Positions 34,665-43,362 of a DNA stretch of 64,000 nt are shown here, in pieces (within the stretch, counting starts at the first letter, position 1; every line of letters starts with the position of its first letter). A program made the translations under genes and the position numbers. The DNA is taken from contig NZ_CP064689.1 in assembly GCF_023100945.1 (NCBI RefSeq), positions 6,182,001-6,246,000 of the forward strand, written 5' to 3'. This DNA comes from Bradyrhizobium sp. 200 (GTDB taxonomy: Bacteria > Pseudomonadota > Alphaproteobacteria > Rhizobiales > Xanthobacteraceae). The notes beneath the pieces are model-generated. The model searched no databases. It was not told the origin of the DNA and saw only the letters and a program-made list of their open reading frames with translations.

Positions 34665-35723
34665 ATGCATCCTCTCTCGCACGATCGCATGAGCCGTCGC
34701 ACTCTAATTTCGATCTTGACGATGCTGCCCGCCTTGTCCAGTCCGCTCCTGACGGTCCCGGCATCGGCGCAAACAACGTCGGGGAGCCCATTGCCTTCAT
34801 GGAACGATGGGGTCGCGAAACAGGCGATCCTCGACTTCGTGCGCGTCACAACCGAGACTGCGAGCCCGAACCACGTGCCAGCAGAGGATCGTATCGCCGT
34901 CTTTGACCAAGACGGCACGCTCTGGGTCGAGCATCCGATGTACACGCAAGTTGTCTACTGTCTGGAGCGTGTACCAGCAGTGGTCGAAAAAAAGCCGAAG
35001 CTCAAGAACGTCGCGCCGTTCAAGACCGTGCTCTCGGGTGACCGCGAGGCGATCGCCAGGCTTTCTTTGCGGGACCTCGAGGAAATCCTGGCCGCGACGC
35101 TGACCGGCATGTCGGTGGAGGAGTTCAACACCGAAGCGAAGAAGTGGATCGAATCCGCCCGGCATCCGCGTTGGAAACGCCCGTATACCGAGCTCATCTA
35201 TCAGCCGATGCTCGAGGTCCTGCGATTCCTGCGCGACAGCGGCTACAAGACCTATATCGTGACCGGCGGTGGGCAGGACTTCGTGCGCGTCTACGCCTGG
35301 CAAGTCTATGGCATCCCGCCCGAGCAGGTAGTTGGCACCGCGGCCGGAACGAAATACGGCTACGGCAAGGACGGCAAGCCGTTCCTGACTAAGGAGCCGA
35401 AGCTGCTTTTGAACGACAACAATGCGGGCAAGCCGGAGGGGATTCACCTCATGATCGGCCGACGGCCGTATGCCGCGTTCGGCAACTCGACGGGCGATCG
35501 CGAGATGCTGGAGTGGACCGGTGCGGGTGCCGGCGCGCGGTTAAAGATGCTGGTGCTGCACGACGATGCCGCGCGTGAGTACGCTTACGGCCCGGCGCAA
35601 GGTCTGCCCGACAGCAAGGTCGGCACTTTCACCCCCGCCCTCTATGACGAGGCGAAGAAGGATGGCTGGACCGTGATCAGCATCAAGAACGACTGGAAGC
35701 GAGTGTTCCCATTCGAGCAGTAG
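34665..35723 (+). CDS. Exported HAD-family phosphatase, probable Tat substrate
   Basis: 352 residues. ATG at 34665 with a perfect AGGAGG site. The N-terminus carries a twin-arginine-like signal (MSRRTLISILTML) ending near PASAQT. HAD motifs: DQDGTLWVEHP (motif I, nucleophile and acid Asp), TYIVTGGGQDFVR (motif II), and FGNSTGDREML (motif IV). It resembles phosphoserine-phosphatase-like haloacid dehalogenase enzymes. Being exported and coupled to a sulfatase suggests hydrolysis of phospho-esters in the periplasm. Confidence 0.85.
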   Translation: MHPLSHDRMSRRTLISILTMLPALSSPLLTVPASAQTTSGSPLPSWNDGVAKQAILDFVRVTTETASPNHVPAEDRIAVFDQDGTLWVEHPMYTQVVYCLERVPAVVEKKPKLKNVAPFKTVLSGDREAIARLSLRDLEEILAATLTGMSVEEFNTEAKKWIESARHPRWKRPYTELIYQPMLEVLRFLRDSGYKTYIVTGGGQDFVRVYAWQVYGIPPEQVVGTAAGTKYGYGKDGKPFLTKEPKLLLNDNNAGKPEGIHLMIGRRPYAAFGNSTGDREMLEWTGAGAGARLKMLVLHDDAAREYAYGPAQGLPDSKVGTFTPALYDEAKKDGWTVISIKNDWKRVFPFEQ

Positions 35724-35868
35724 CACCCTCCGCAAGGATGTCTTCGAGAGTCGCCATGCTCATGTCATTTGGAATGCTTCATCGCCCTCGACGGCCCAAT
35801 TCATGACAAGCATCTTGACGCGCGCAGCGAGGAGATAGCCGATCATTCGACAACAACCGGCGCCGGCA

Positions 35869-36087
35869 TCATCCGCCTTGGCACTTCAGCCTGGCGAGGT
35901 CGACGTTGACGCTACATTGCTCGGCGATCGTCTTGACCGCCCGTGTGAAGTCGGGGTCGCGCAGCAAGTCCTGGTAGCTCATTCCGCGAACCGCCGCCCT
36001 TGAGGGCTGCGACAGATTTAGGACGAGCACGCCTGCGTTCAGCAAACAAAGCAGCGTGATCAAGGCAATCGTGGTTCTGCGCGACAT
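35869..36087 (-). CDS. Small membrane-anchored or exported protein
   Basis: 72 residues from the ATG at 36087. N-terminal hydrophobic segment (TIALITLLCLLNAGVLVLNL) after MSRR, then a short soluble part with two Cys (EQCSVNVDLARLKCQGG). Unknown family. No motif upstream. Confidence 0.5.
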   Translation of the reverse strand: MSRRTTIALITLLCLLNAGVLVLNLSQPSRAAVRGMSYQDLLRDPDFTRAVKTIAEQCSVNVDLARLKCQGG

Positions 36088-36212
36088 TTCTGATCTCCCG
36101 ATTTTTCAGGCCGCAGATCGAGAACATCAAGCCGCTGCGCCGGCGCACCGGCTCTGAGGGTTCGAATTTTCCCTCGGCGACGCTGCGCCGAAGGTCCGTT
36201 TCCGAGAGGCGG

Positions 36213-36929
36213 CTAGGCGCGCCAAAGCCGATCGAAGATTCGGCTTCTGGCCCAGCTCGCGAATCGTTGTTTCCATTGCAGGGTCGGTTCGGCGTTGGCC
36301 GCAGCCATTCCGATGGCATCGGCCTGTTCAACGAATATCCTGCGGCACTCAATCACACGCCAGGCGAGCGGATGCTGCGAACGAAATAGCTTGCGCACCT
36401 CCCGGCACAGGCAGCCTGCGAGAACGTAAGGTGGCGGCGCGAACACTTCCGGCATCACGGACGACAGCGTCGTGTCCCTAAGGATATCCCAGCGCGAATG
36501 GCCCCCCATGAACGGTGATTGTAGGCCGAATATCACCCTGCCGATCCTGCTTTCGCGGATGGCATAAGCGCACATGGCGCAGGGTTCGACCGTAGAATAG
36601 AGCGTGCAGTCATCGAGCGACCTGGTGCGCAGCAACTGCTGGGCGGCCGACAACGCGACCATCTCGGCATGGCGCGTCACGTCGCTTGCGCGTCGCACCA
36701 TGTTGGACGCTTCGCAAACGAACTCACCATACCGGCCAACGACGGCGGCAAACGGATATTCTCCGTCCGGTCGGACGGATTTGGCGAGCGCAATGCAGCG
36801 CCGCATCAACTGCAGATCAGATACCTGGGCATCATGATGGTTCACGTGGCAAAGCATCCCCCAATTAATCCGTGCCGTGAGCAATCGCAGCGCCGAAGAG
36901 GTCGAACAGCGCGGCTTGAGCTTTTTCAT
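36213..36929 (-). CDS. Cytidine/deoxycytidylate deaminase-family zinc hydrolase
   Basis: 238 residues from the ATG at 36929 (an ATG at 36857 is possible). Zinc-site motifs HAE (TRHAEMVALSAA) and PCxxC (STVEPCAMCAYAI) define the CDA/TadA/guanine-deaminase superfamily. The C-terminal extension after the core has more Cys (GCLCREVRKLF). It is not typical TadA, being longer and lacking the tRNA-binding tail; guanine or other nucleobase deamination is more likely. Motif copy 11 lies 56 bp before the start. Confidence 0.82.
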   Translation of the reverse strand: MKKLKPRCSTSSALRLLTARINWGMLCHVNHHDAQVSDLQLMRRCIALAKSVRPDGEYPFAAVVGRYGEFVCEASNMVRRASDVTRHAEMVALSAAQQLLRTRSLDDCTLYSTVEPCAMCAYAIRESRIGRVIFGLQSPFMGGHSRWDILRDTTLSSVMPEVFAPPPYVLAGCLCREVRKLFRSQHPLAWRVIECRRIFVEQADAIGMAAANAEPTLQWKQRFASWARSRIFDRLWRA

Positions 36930-36985
36930 TCCTTCGGTTGGAAGTTTGCATTTGCTCCTAGGTTAGGTGAAGGATCGTTTCCCGC

Positions 36986-37000
36986 GCTATGCGATTTCGG
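36986..37000 (-). promoter_or_regulatory. Dispersed 15-bp motif, copy 11
   Basis: Minus strand CCGAAATCGCATAGC, perfect consensus, 56 bp before the deaminase start and pointing at it. Confidence 0.65.
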
Positions 37001-37194
37001 CCGATACGGCATGCCATCCTCTTAAGGTGACTTGTCATTGCGACAACATGGTCATTGCCGAGATCGGCTATTGCAAACCTTGGTACCCGGAGCGTCAGAC
37101 CGAATGCCGAAGGCATGCCGGCGCCCTATCGGCGCCCCAGGGATATCGCCCGCGCCGGCCCGGTCAGTAAGCTCGCCGGAGGACGTAGCTTTTG

Positions 37195-37209
37195 CCGAAT
37201 CTGCATAGC
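37195..37209 (+). promoter_or_regulatory. Dispersed 15-bp motif, copy 12
   Basis: CCGAATCTGCATAGC. It ends 6 bp before the first ATG of the octaheme cytochrome frame, much closer than usual, which hints that the true start of that gene is further downstream. Copies 11 and 12 are back to back, 194 bp apart, between divergent genes. Confidence 0.62.
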
Positions 37210-37215
37210 GCATCA

Positions 37216-39732
37216 ATGCGGAGCACGTCAGGGTTTCACCCAGAGCCATACAGCGGGTATCAATTCGTGGCGCGCAAAGAGATCAGAGCCGACAGGAGCG
37301 ACAGGCTGTCGAAGCGCCCTTCGGCTGAACTCTCGACAGGCGCCCGCGCCGATGGCACCGACGCCCCGACCCATCGCTGGTGGAGGTCGGCGAAGCGCAT
37401 CGCGGTGCTGGCTACAGTCGCCGCTCTCGCTGGTGGCCTGTCCCTGCTGTTGGTCGCCGAGGGCGGCTTCGTCTTGCCTAAAGCTCTTCGCAGCAGCGGC
37501 GCGGCCCCTGCCCTCGCCTTTGTCGGCAGCGACGCCTGCGCAGGATGCCACCAGGCGGAAACCGCGTTGTGGAAGGAATCCCAGCACAAGCATGCCATGC
37601 AGCATGCTACGGCGGCTTCCGTTCTCGGCAACTTTGATGATGCCGGTTTCGACTATTTCGGCGTGCATTCGCGCTTTTTCAAAAGGGACGGCAAATTCAT
37701 CGTTGAGACCGACGGTTCCGACGGCAAGCTTGCGACCTTCGAGGTGAAATACACCTTCGGCATCGATCCTTTGCAACAATATTTGGTCGAATTCCCTGAT
37801 GGGCGCATACAGGCGCTTTCAATCGCCTGGGACAGCCGACCGAAGGACCAGGGCGGTCAACGCTGGTTTCATCTCTATCCTAGTGAGGAGATCAAGCACG
37901 ACGACGTACTGCACTGGACCAAGCTCAATCAAAACTGGAACTTCATGTGCGCGGAGTGTCATTCAACCGGCGTGCGGAAGAACTACGACGCGACCCATGA
38001 TCGTTTCCAAACGACATGGGCGGAAATCAGCGTCGGCTGCGAGGCGTGTCACGGCAAAGGGTCCCGCCACGTTAATTGGGCCCACAGCCAGCGGAGCTGG
38101 TTTGGAAAGGACGAAGACCCTCGCAAGGGGTTGGTTGTCTTCCTGAACGAACGTAACGGCATCACCTGGCAGCCCGATCCCAAGACCGGCGATCCGCAGC
38201 GCAGTGTCGCCCCTGCTATCACCCGCAGAGAGGTCGAGACCTGCGGCCTGTGCCATGCGCGGCGCGGGGGATTCTCGGAAGACTGGGTCCCGGGACAGCC
38301 GCTCTCCGACACTCACGCCGTCTCCCTCCTCACACGCGGTCTTTATCATGCGGACGGACAGATGCTCGACGAGGTCTACAACCTTGGTCCATTCAAGCAG
38401 AGCAAGATGTTTGCAGCCGGCGTCACCTGCAGCGATTGCCACGAACCCCATGCCGCCAAGCTACGGGCGGAAGGCGACGGCGTTTGCCTGCAATGCCACG
38501 CCTCCGACAAATACAAAGTTGCCACACACACCCACCACGAAAGTGTGATGCCGGCGGTGACCTGCGCGTCGTGCCATATGCCCATCGGGACCTACATGGT
38601 GGTCGACAAGCGGCACGACCACAGCCTTCGAATTCCCAGGCCGGATCTTTCTGTGAAGCTTGGCACGCCGAACGCCTGCAACAATTGTCACGCCGACAAG
38701 TCCGCGCAATGGGCGGCGGACGCGATCGAGCGCTGGCACGGTCCAGTCCGGAAAGGTTTCCAGAATTACGCCGACGCATTCCAGGCTTCCTGGACCAACG
38801 GAGCTGACGCTGCCGCACTGCTAGCTGCGGTGGCGGCCAGCCCAGCAACGCCAGCAATCGCGCGCGCGAGCGCTCTTGGCGAACTCCATTCGAGGGTCTC
38901 GCCCGCGAATATTGAGCTCGCCCGCAAGGGGTTGACCGATCCCGATCCAATGCTGCGGGGCGCAGCGCTTGACATGCTCGACGGCCTTCCAGGCGACCGG
39001 ATATGGCCGCTTATTGCTCCGCTTCTTTCCGATCCAAGCCGCGGCGTTCGTATCAGGGCAGTGTCCATCTTGGGCGCCGTGTCTGTTGCCAACCAACCCG
39101 CCTCCGACCGCGTCGCATTTGAGCGGGCGGCGGCCGAGTTCGTTGCGGCGCAGCGCTTCAACGCCGACCGGCCGGAAGCCCGCTCGACCCTCGGAAACTT
39201 CTATACGCGGCGCGGGCTGACAGCCGATGCGGAGAGCGAATACGAGGCAGCCTTGCGGCTCAGCCCCCAATATGCGCCTGCGGCGATCAATCTTGCGGAT
39301 TTATATCGGCAGCTTCACCGTGACGGCGATGCAGAGCGTGTCCTGAAGACGGCGATTGGGTTCTCGCGCCAGGATGCCGGCTTGCACCATGCGCTCGGGC
39401 TCACCCTGATTAGGCAGAAACGGCCTGATGAGGCGCTCACCGAAATCCGCACGGCAACCGACCTTGAACCTGGCCGGTCACGCTATGCCTATGTTTACGC
39501 GGTGGCGCTGCATTCATCCGGGCAGGTGGACGAAGCGCTGAAGGTCCTGAAGGAAAACCTGGCCCGGCATCCGGACGATCGCGACACCCTATCGACCCTC
39601 GTCACATTCAGCCGCGATTCCGGAAATATCGGTGCCGCACTCGAATACGCTGAGCAGCTCGCCCGCCTCGCCCCGAATGACCGTCAATTGAACCGCCTCA
39701 TCGACGATATTCGCGCACGTTTGAAGAAATAG
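37216..39732 (+). CDS. Octaheme cytochrome c with C-terminal TPR repeats
   Basis: 838 residues from the ATG at 37216; a later start near 37267 is possible. One membrane anchor (RIAVLATVAALAGGLSLLLV) is followed by eight CxxCH haem sites: CAGCH, CAECH, CEACH, CGLCH, CSDCH, CLQCH, CASCH and CNNCH (about residues 110-495). A helical HEAT-like segment then leads into TPR repeats (about 650-835; SEYEAALRLSPQYAPAAINL). This is the cytochrome c554/multihaem-TPR type, anchored to the inner membrane facing the periplasm. Possible roles are electron transfer to an oxidase or reductase, or catalysis on N or S compounds; sequence alone does not decide. Confidence 0.88.
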   Translation: MRSTSGFHPEPYSGYQFVARKEIRADRSDRLSKRPSAELSTGARADGTDAPTHRWWRSAKRIAVLATVAALAGGLSLLLVAEGGFVLPKALRSSGAAPALAFVGSDACAGCHQAETALWKESQHKHAMQHATAASVLGNFDDAGFDYFGVHSRFFKRDGKFIVETDGSDGKLATFEVKYTFGIDPLQQYLVEFPDGRIQALSIAWDSRPKDQGGQRWFHLYPSEEIKHDDVLHWTKLNQNWNFMCAECHSTGVRKNYDATHDRFQTTWAEISVGCEACHGKGSRHVNWAHSQRSWFGKDEDPRKGLVVFLNERNGITWQPDPKTGDPQRSVAPAITRREVETCGLCHARRGGFSEDWVPGQPLSDTHAVSLLTRGLYHADGQMLDEVYNLGPFKQSKMFAAGVTCSDCHEPHAAKLRAEGDGVCLQCHASDKYKVATHTHHESVMPAVTCASCHMPIGTYMVVDKRHDHSLRIPRPDLSVKLGTPNACNNCHADKSAQWAADAIERWHGPVRKGFQNYADAFQASWTNGADAAALLAAVAASPATPAIARASALGELHSRVSPANIELARKGLTDPDPMLRGAALDMLDGLPGDRIWPLIAPLLSDPSRGVRIRAVSILGAVSVANQPASDRVAFERAAAEFVAAQRFNADRPEARSTLGNFYTRRGLTADAESEYEAALRLSPQYAPAAINLADLYRQLHRDGDAERVLKTAIGFSRQDAGLHHALGLTLIRQKRPDEALTEIRTATDLEPGRSRYAYVYAVALHSSGQVDEALKVLKENLARHPDDRDTLSTLVTFSRDSGNIGAALEYAEQLARLAPNDRQLNRLIDDIRARLKK

Positions 39733-40063
39733 TCGCATAGGCCCGGGCCCAGAATATGTCATTGTACCACCGCGCGCCGAAGACGGATCGTCCGCTGCGA
39801 TATTGGCGGCGATCATCTGCGAGGAGGCGCGTTCAAGGAACAGGATGTCGTTCGAGCTCATCGCCTCGTCCAGCGTGTAAAGGGTCTTCATGCAGCCGCC
39901 CTCGATCGCTAGCTGGCCGCTACCTCCATCAGCCGAAGCTGCTTTTCAGCGCCGCAATCTCCGCATCTGCGGAGCTTGCCGATTGCGCCCTGACTTGCGA
40001 ACCGACAAACGTCATGACCAGAGCGATTGCAAATTTCGTACTCTCTGCGTTGTCGTATTCATC
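39733..40063 (-). pseudogene. Remnant of an OprP-type (phosphate-selective) porin
   Basis: On the minus strand the N-terminal part appears as FAIALVMTFVGSQVRAQSAS then SADAEIAALK, moving frame into KQLRLMEV, the usual coiled-coil start of OprP/OprO porins. After a large deletion comes LDEAMSSNDILFLERASSQM and IAANIAADD, then another frame ARWYNDIFWARAY; these match the SSNDI-FMERA and ARW-ND-WAGAY blocks of that family. The remnant stops at the octaheme cytochrome's 3' end. Two frameshifts plus internal and C-terminal loss make it non-functional. Confidence 0.75.
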
Positions 40064-40158
40064 AAAGCACCCTCCTCGCGGTTCGGGTTCGAATCGTGCC
40101 GGAAGAGCCGGCTCTTCGCCGCTCTTGACGTGATGGATATCGACCAATATCGCGACGA

Positions 40159-40962
40159 CTATCGGCCGATTGCGTTGCTAACGCCGTGCCAGATTTGATC
40201 CTTCAACGCGATCAGAGGTGGCGGAGGCAGCGTTACCGGCGGCTGTATTTGCCTGACCCCATCGACTACCAGAGTGGCGACGTCGATCTCACCGTCTGTG
40301 TAGTAAGGATCGCCTTCGCCATTCCGGCCGAGCAATGTCGGGCCGGTTCCGGAAATCTGGAAAAAGTTCTGAACCATGTCCGCTTCGCGCAAATCACGCA
40401 TAAGCCCGTCACGCTCTGCGTCGATGTCAGGCGCGATGTGATGGGTCACCTGCCCTGTGTCGTGACTCAAACCTACTCCGCGGTCGAAGGTTACCGAACC
40501 TAGCCAGACCGGTCGGCCGTCCGTTCCCTTGTCGAGCACCTGCCAAAGGCGGACGTGGTGCCGTCGGTCCGCACTCTTGCCCTCCGGCTTCTCGAAGGCG
40601 AGCTGTTCCTTTTTTCCTTCGTAATAGAGCGGACTGACGGGCGCATCGTGGTATGGCCGGTCAAGAACAACGCTGCCGATGATCTCGATGCTCGTACGCA
40701 ACGTAATCGGGTCAGCCGGATACCAGCCGGCAGCGTGCATGGCGCGGAGGACATCATCCCTGCTGCCGACCAGCCCGACATTAAGCGCATCTCCCGGAAT
40801 ACCGTCAGCGGTACGCGTCACCATGGGCAAGGAAGCAAGGCCAGGCTCGTGCTCGTGATGGCTCCACAAGGCGGGCAGTATCACATAGGCAAGGATCAGA
40901 TAGACGATCAACACGCCCACCAGAACGATCCACCATCGTCGCCTGCCTGCAATCCACTTCAT
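40159..40962 (-). CDS. Membrane-anchored LssY C-terminal-like protein
   Basis: 267 residues. One N-terminal membrane helix (WWIVLVGVLIVYLILAYVIL). The soluble domain contains DALNVGLVGSRDDVLRAMHA, AGWYPADPIT, the RLWQVLDKG segment, and SVTFDRGVGLSHDTGQVTHHIAPDID, the pattern of the LssY C-terminal domain. In other bacteria this domain is fused to PAP2 phosphatases or stands alone; its activity is not established. Same strand as the outer-membrane gene upstream, gap 142 bp. Confidence 0.75.
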   Translation of the reverse strand: MKWIAGRRRWWIVLVGVLIVYLILAYVILPALWSHHEHEPGLASLPMVTRTADGIPGDALNVGLVGSRDDVLRAMHAAGWYPADPITLRTSIEIIGSVVLDRPYHDAPVSPLYYEGKKEQLAFEKPEGKSADRRHHVRLWQVLDKGTDGRPVWLGSVTFDRGVGLSHDTGQVTHHIAPDIDAERDGLMRDLREADMVQNFFQISGTGPTLLGRNGEGDPYYTDGEIDVATLVVDGVRQIQPPVTLPPPPLIALKDQIWHGVSNAIGR

Positions 40963-41104
40963 GCGTTACCGCCGTCGACCTGATTGCGATAGCGCTGCGG
41001 TGCGCCCTTCACCCACGCGAAACCTGCAAGCTCGCTTGCCCGGTCCGGATCAGATCAAATGGGCGCGCTCAGTTCGTCACGCTGACGAGTAGGCACCTGC
41101 GCCT

Positions 41105-42193
41105 CTATTTCGTGAACCTCGGCCTCGAGGGCGTCGTCGGCGTTGCCGCCGCAGGCTGAAGATTGAACGTCAGCCAGACGTTCCAGCCTGCTGGCCGATT
41201 TTCATTGGCGAATTCGCCGTAGGCCTTCAGGTTCAGATATCCCTGCATGTCTCCGACCGGGAAAATGTAGCCGACCTGCGGTCCGACGCCGAGCACCCGC
41301 GACCGGAAGCAGCCGACACGATCGCCGGAGCCACTGTCGCAGCCGAGCTCCTGATAGGCGTAACCCACGAGGCCGACCTGCCACTGCTTGGTCAGGAATT
41401 GCGAGGCGCCCCAGTCGAAGTGCATGTCGACGCCACTTTGATACTGCGTAGCTGTGTTTATGAAGTTGTAGGTGAATCCGAGCACTCCTGAAAATTCATG
41501 CCCGGTCTGTGGGTTGAAATAGGTGTAGCCGCCGCCAGCATCGATCGCCCCGTGCCCGAGGCCTATATTTGCGAGACGGGTTGACTGGTAGGCCCCGACC
41601 GGGATGTCCCCGGTGATGTAGGTCATGTAGTTGTGCACGCCCGCGTTCCAGCGCAGCGCGAACTGCGGGATCAGATCGCCAAATGCAATGATTGAACTGT
41701 CAATGCTGTCGAAGCGCGAGAACGGAAGTACTCCGCCGCCCGGTCCCGTCACTGTCCCCACCAGCGATCCCGCCAGCGAGGTCGAGTTGGAGCCGTAGGT
41801 TGCCAACAGGGTGGCAGAGGCCTGCCCGCCCAGCACTGGTGTCGCAAAGGTGTAGGTCCCGGCCACAAGGCCAAGATTCACATTCGCATTGACGCTAGCA
41901 TTCACGTTGACGTTCAGGTTCGCAGGAATGCGACCGAGCGTGATCTCGCGCGCCCGCGCCACGTCTCCACCGGCGGAAACCGAGGTATGATAATAAATCG
42001 AGGTCACCGACCAACCTGGCGCCTGCTGGGGCACGGCGGCGAGGCTGCCAAAAAATCCGGGTATCCAGAAGCTGATGCCGCCTTCATCGGCACGTGCCAT
42101 TTGTGTGGAAAGCACGAGCAGAGCGGCAAGCGTCCCAACACTCAAATGCCGCCGCGAAAATCTGTGTCCCAAACCCGATCCAAGGTATCGCAT
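41105..42193 (-). CDS. Outer-membrane MetA-pathway-type (SphA-like) beta-barrel
   Basis: 362 residues. Signal peptide about 1-35 (LSVGTLAALLVLSTQMARAD). The mature part alternates beta-strands, with GISFWIPGFFGSLAAVPQQA near the start and QWQVGLVGYAYQELGCDSG, VGPQVGYIFPVGDMQGYLNL and NVWLTFN near the end, matching the Phenol_MetA_deg family of outer-membrane proteins linked to uptake of aromatic or hydrophobic compounds. An unusual NVNVNASVNANVNLG stretch sits near residue 95. Motif copy 13 lies 91 bp upstream. Confidence 0.85.
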   Translation of the reverse strand: MRYLGSGLGHRFSRRHLSVGTLAALLVLSTQMARADEGGISFWIPGFFGSLAAVPQQAPGWSVTSIYYHTSVSAGGDVARAREITLGRIPANLNVNVNASVNANVNLGLVAGTYTFATPVLGGQASATLLATYGSNSTSLAGSLVGTVTGPGGGVLPFSRFDSIDSSIIAFGDLIPQFALRWNAGVHNYMTYITGDIPVGAYQSTRLANIGLGHGAIDAGGGYTYFNPQTGHEFSGVLGFTYNFINTATQYQSGVDMHFDWGASQFLTKQWQVGLVGYAYQELGCDSGSGDRVGCFRSRVLGVGPQVGYIFPVGDMQGYLNLKAYGEFANENRPAGWNVWLTFNLQPAAATPTTPSRPRFTK

Positions 42194-42284
42194 TGCCGAG
42201 CCCCGACTCTCGTGATCCCGCCATTGCCATGCGGCTCCGGCGGGTTGTGACTCGGAAAGAATAAGCTGGCGCCGTCGCGCTTCG

Positions 42285-42299
42285 TCTATGCAAAATCGG
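42285..42299 (-). promoter_or_regulatory. Dispersed 15-bp motif, copy 13
   Basis: Minus strand CCGATTTTGCATAGA, 91 bp before the outer-membrane barrel gene, pointing at it. It is the last good copy before the tRNA. Confidence 0.6.
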
Positions 42300-42427
42300 C
42301 AAACTTGCGTTCAGCCGGCGTTTATTGGAAGAGCGTGACTAAGATGCCACAGCTCCGCCGTTTTTGCACGACTGCGCGCGATCAATGCTCCCGAAATCGG
42401 GTGCGGAAGCAAAGCTGACGTCCACAG

Positions 42428-42665
42428 CTAGTCTCGGGACCGAGCGAGTGCGTGCCGGATGACTTGGTGGTCCTCGCTCGTCGGCGGCATCGGGGCGAGC
42501 TTATACGTGAGCTTGGCGACTCTGCCCGTGAAGCGGAACGGCACCTGGTAATCCTTATCGTCCACCGGAGCGCGTATTGACGCCGCCATCAAGGTCTCTT
42601 CGAGCGTCACAATGAAGGGGATGGTGTGCGGCACCTTGCAGTTGGCGACTTCCTTGTCACCGAGC
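42428..42665 (-). pseudogene. C-terminal fragment of an arylsulfatase
   Basis: The minus frame reads GDKEVANCKVPHTIPFIVTL, EETLMAASIRAPVDDKDYQV, PFRFTGRVAKLTYKL. This is the C-terminal beta domain of the arylsulfatase family (usual form EETFDVGVDTRTPVDDKDYQ then VPFRFTG). Nothing upstream of about 42665 belongs to it: the sequence changes abruptly to the recombinase remnant on the other strand. It belongs to a different sulfatase branch than the two intact genes. Confidence 0.75.
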
Positions 42666-43088
42666 AAGAATTGGCCACATGCCGTGCGGATCGAGCACCA
42701 CAAGAATAAAACGTTGGTCTGGCATCCTCTCGAAGAAGCCGTCGATGGCGAAATCGTCAAGTTCTATCCCGAAGTTGTGCAGCAGATGCGCAAGAAGATC
42801 GACGGCGTGTCGGAGCTGTTTACGCTTGATGCCTGTCGGCAAGGCGACATGACCGAACTGGAGGAAGCCGAACTGACGGACGGCCAAGGCCGTGCGCTCT
42901 CCGGACACAAGACCGCGCAGGCCTATCGCGGCTATGCGAAGGCAACGATGCAGCGGGCGCTGGCGGCAACCCGCAAGCGGCATGCCCATCTCTTGGCGCA
43001 GAAACAGCTCGAGCATCAGAATGCCGATACGGAAGCCCGAGATGAGTCGAGGGACAACAGTGTGATGCGCCAGACTGCGTCACGATGA
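42666..43088 (+). pseudogene. C-terminal remnant of a tyrosine recombinase (phage-type integrase)
   Basis: The frame contains HHKNKTLVWHPLEEAVDGEI, then MRKKIDGVSELFTLDACRQG, DMTELEEAELTDGQGRALSG, HKTAQAYRGYAKATMQRALA and ATRKRHAHLLA. The last blocks are the Arg/His/Tyr active-site end of a rhizobial integrase family. The N-terminal half is missing, and the jump from the VDGE block to the MRKKIDG block suggests an internal deletion as well. It ends 275 bp from the 3' end of tRNA-Gln, the normal place for an integrase after tRNA-directed integration. Confidence 0.75.
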
Positions 43089-43362
43089 AATCCCGCATCT
43101 AAGTCGGCGTGCCACGACGGGAGCGACTCTCTCGGGCACAGCTAAAGCCCACGAAAGCTGATCGTCGACTGCCGGCCTGTGACGCGCTGAGCTCGCAGGG
43201 GACCGCGAGTAATGAACCTTCGGCAGCTTGTGGCAGCGCAATCAATGCGGGATCCAAACGAGTGTCGAAGGCGGGAAACGAAAGCGGCACAGAATTTCCA
43301 AACGCGCTCGAAAATCTAATTGGAGCAAAGAACTTTTCTCAACAAACTCAGTGCATTGGTGC

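Noticed and set aside
4730..42299. Reading the dispersed motif as a sigma-54 or housekeeping promoter
   Set aside because: GG-N10-GC spacing is not present, and the two conserved blocks are only 3 bp apart, too close for -35/-10 elements.
1..43362. A second copy of the tRNA-Gln 3' end as attachment site inside the window
   Set aside because: I scanned for the T-arm/acceptor sequence and found none; the other end, if any, is outside the window.
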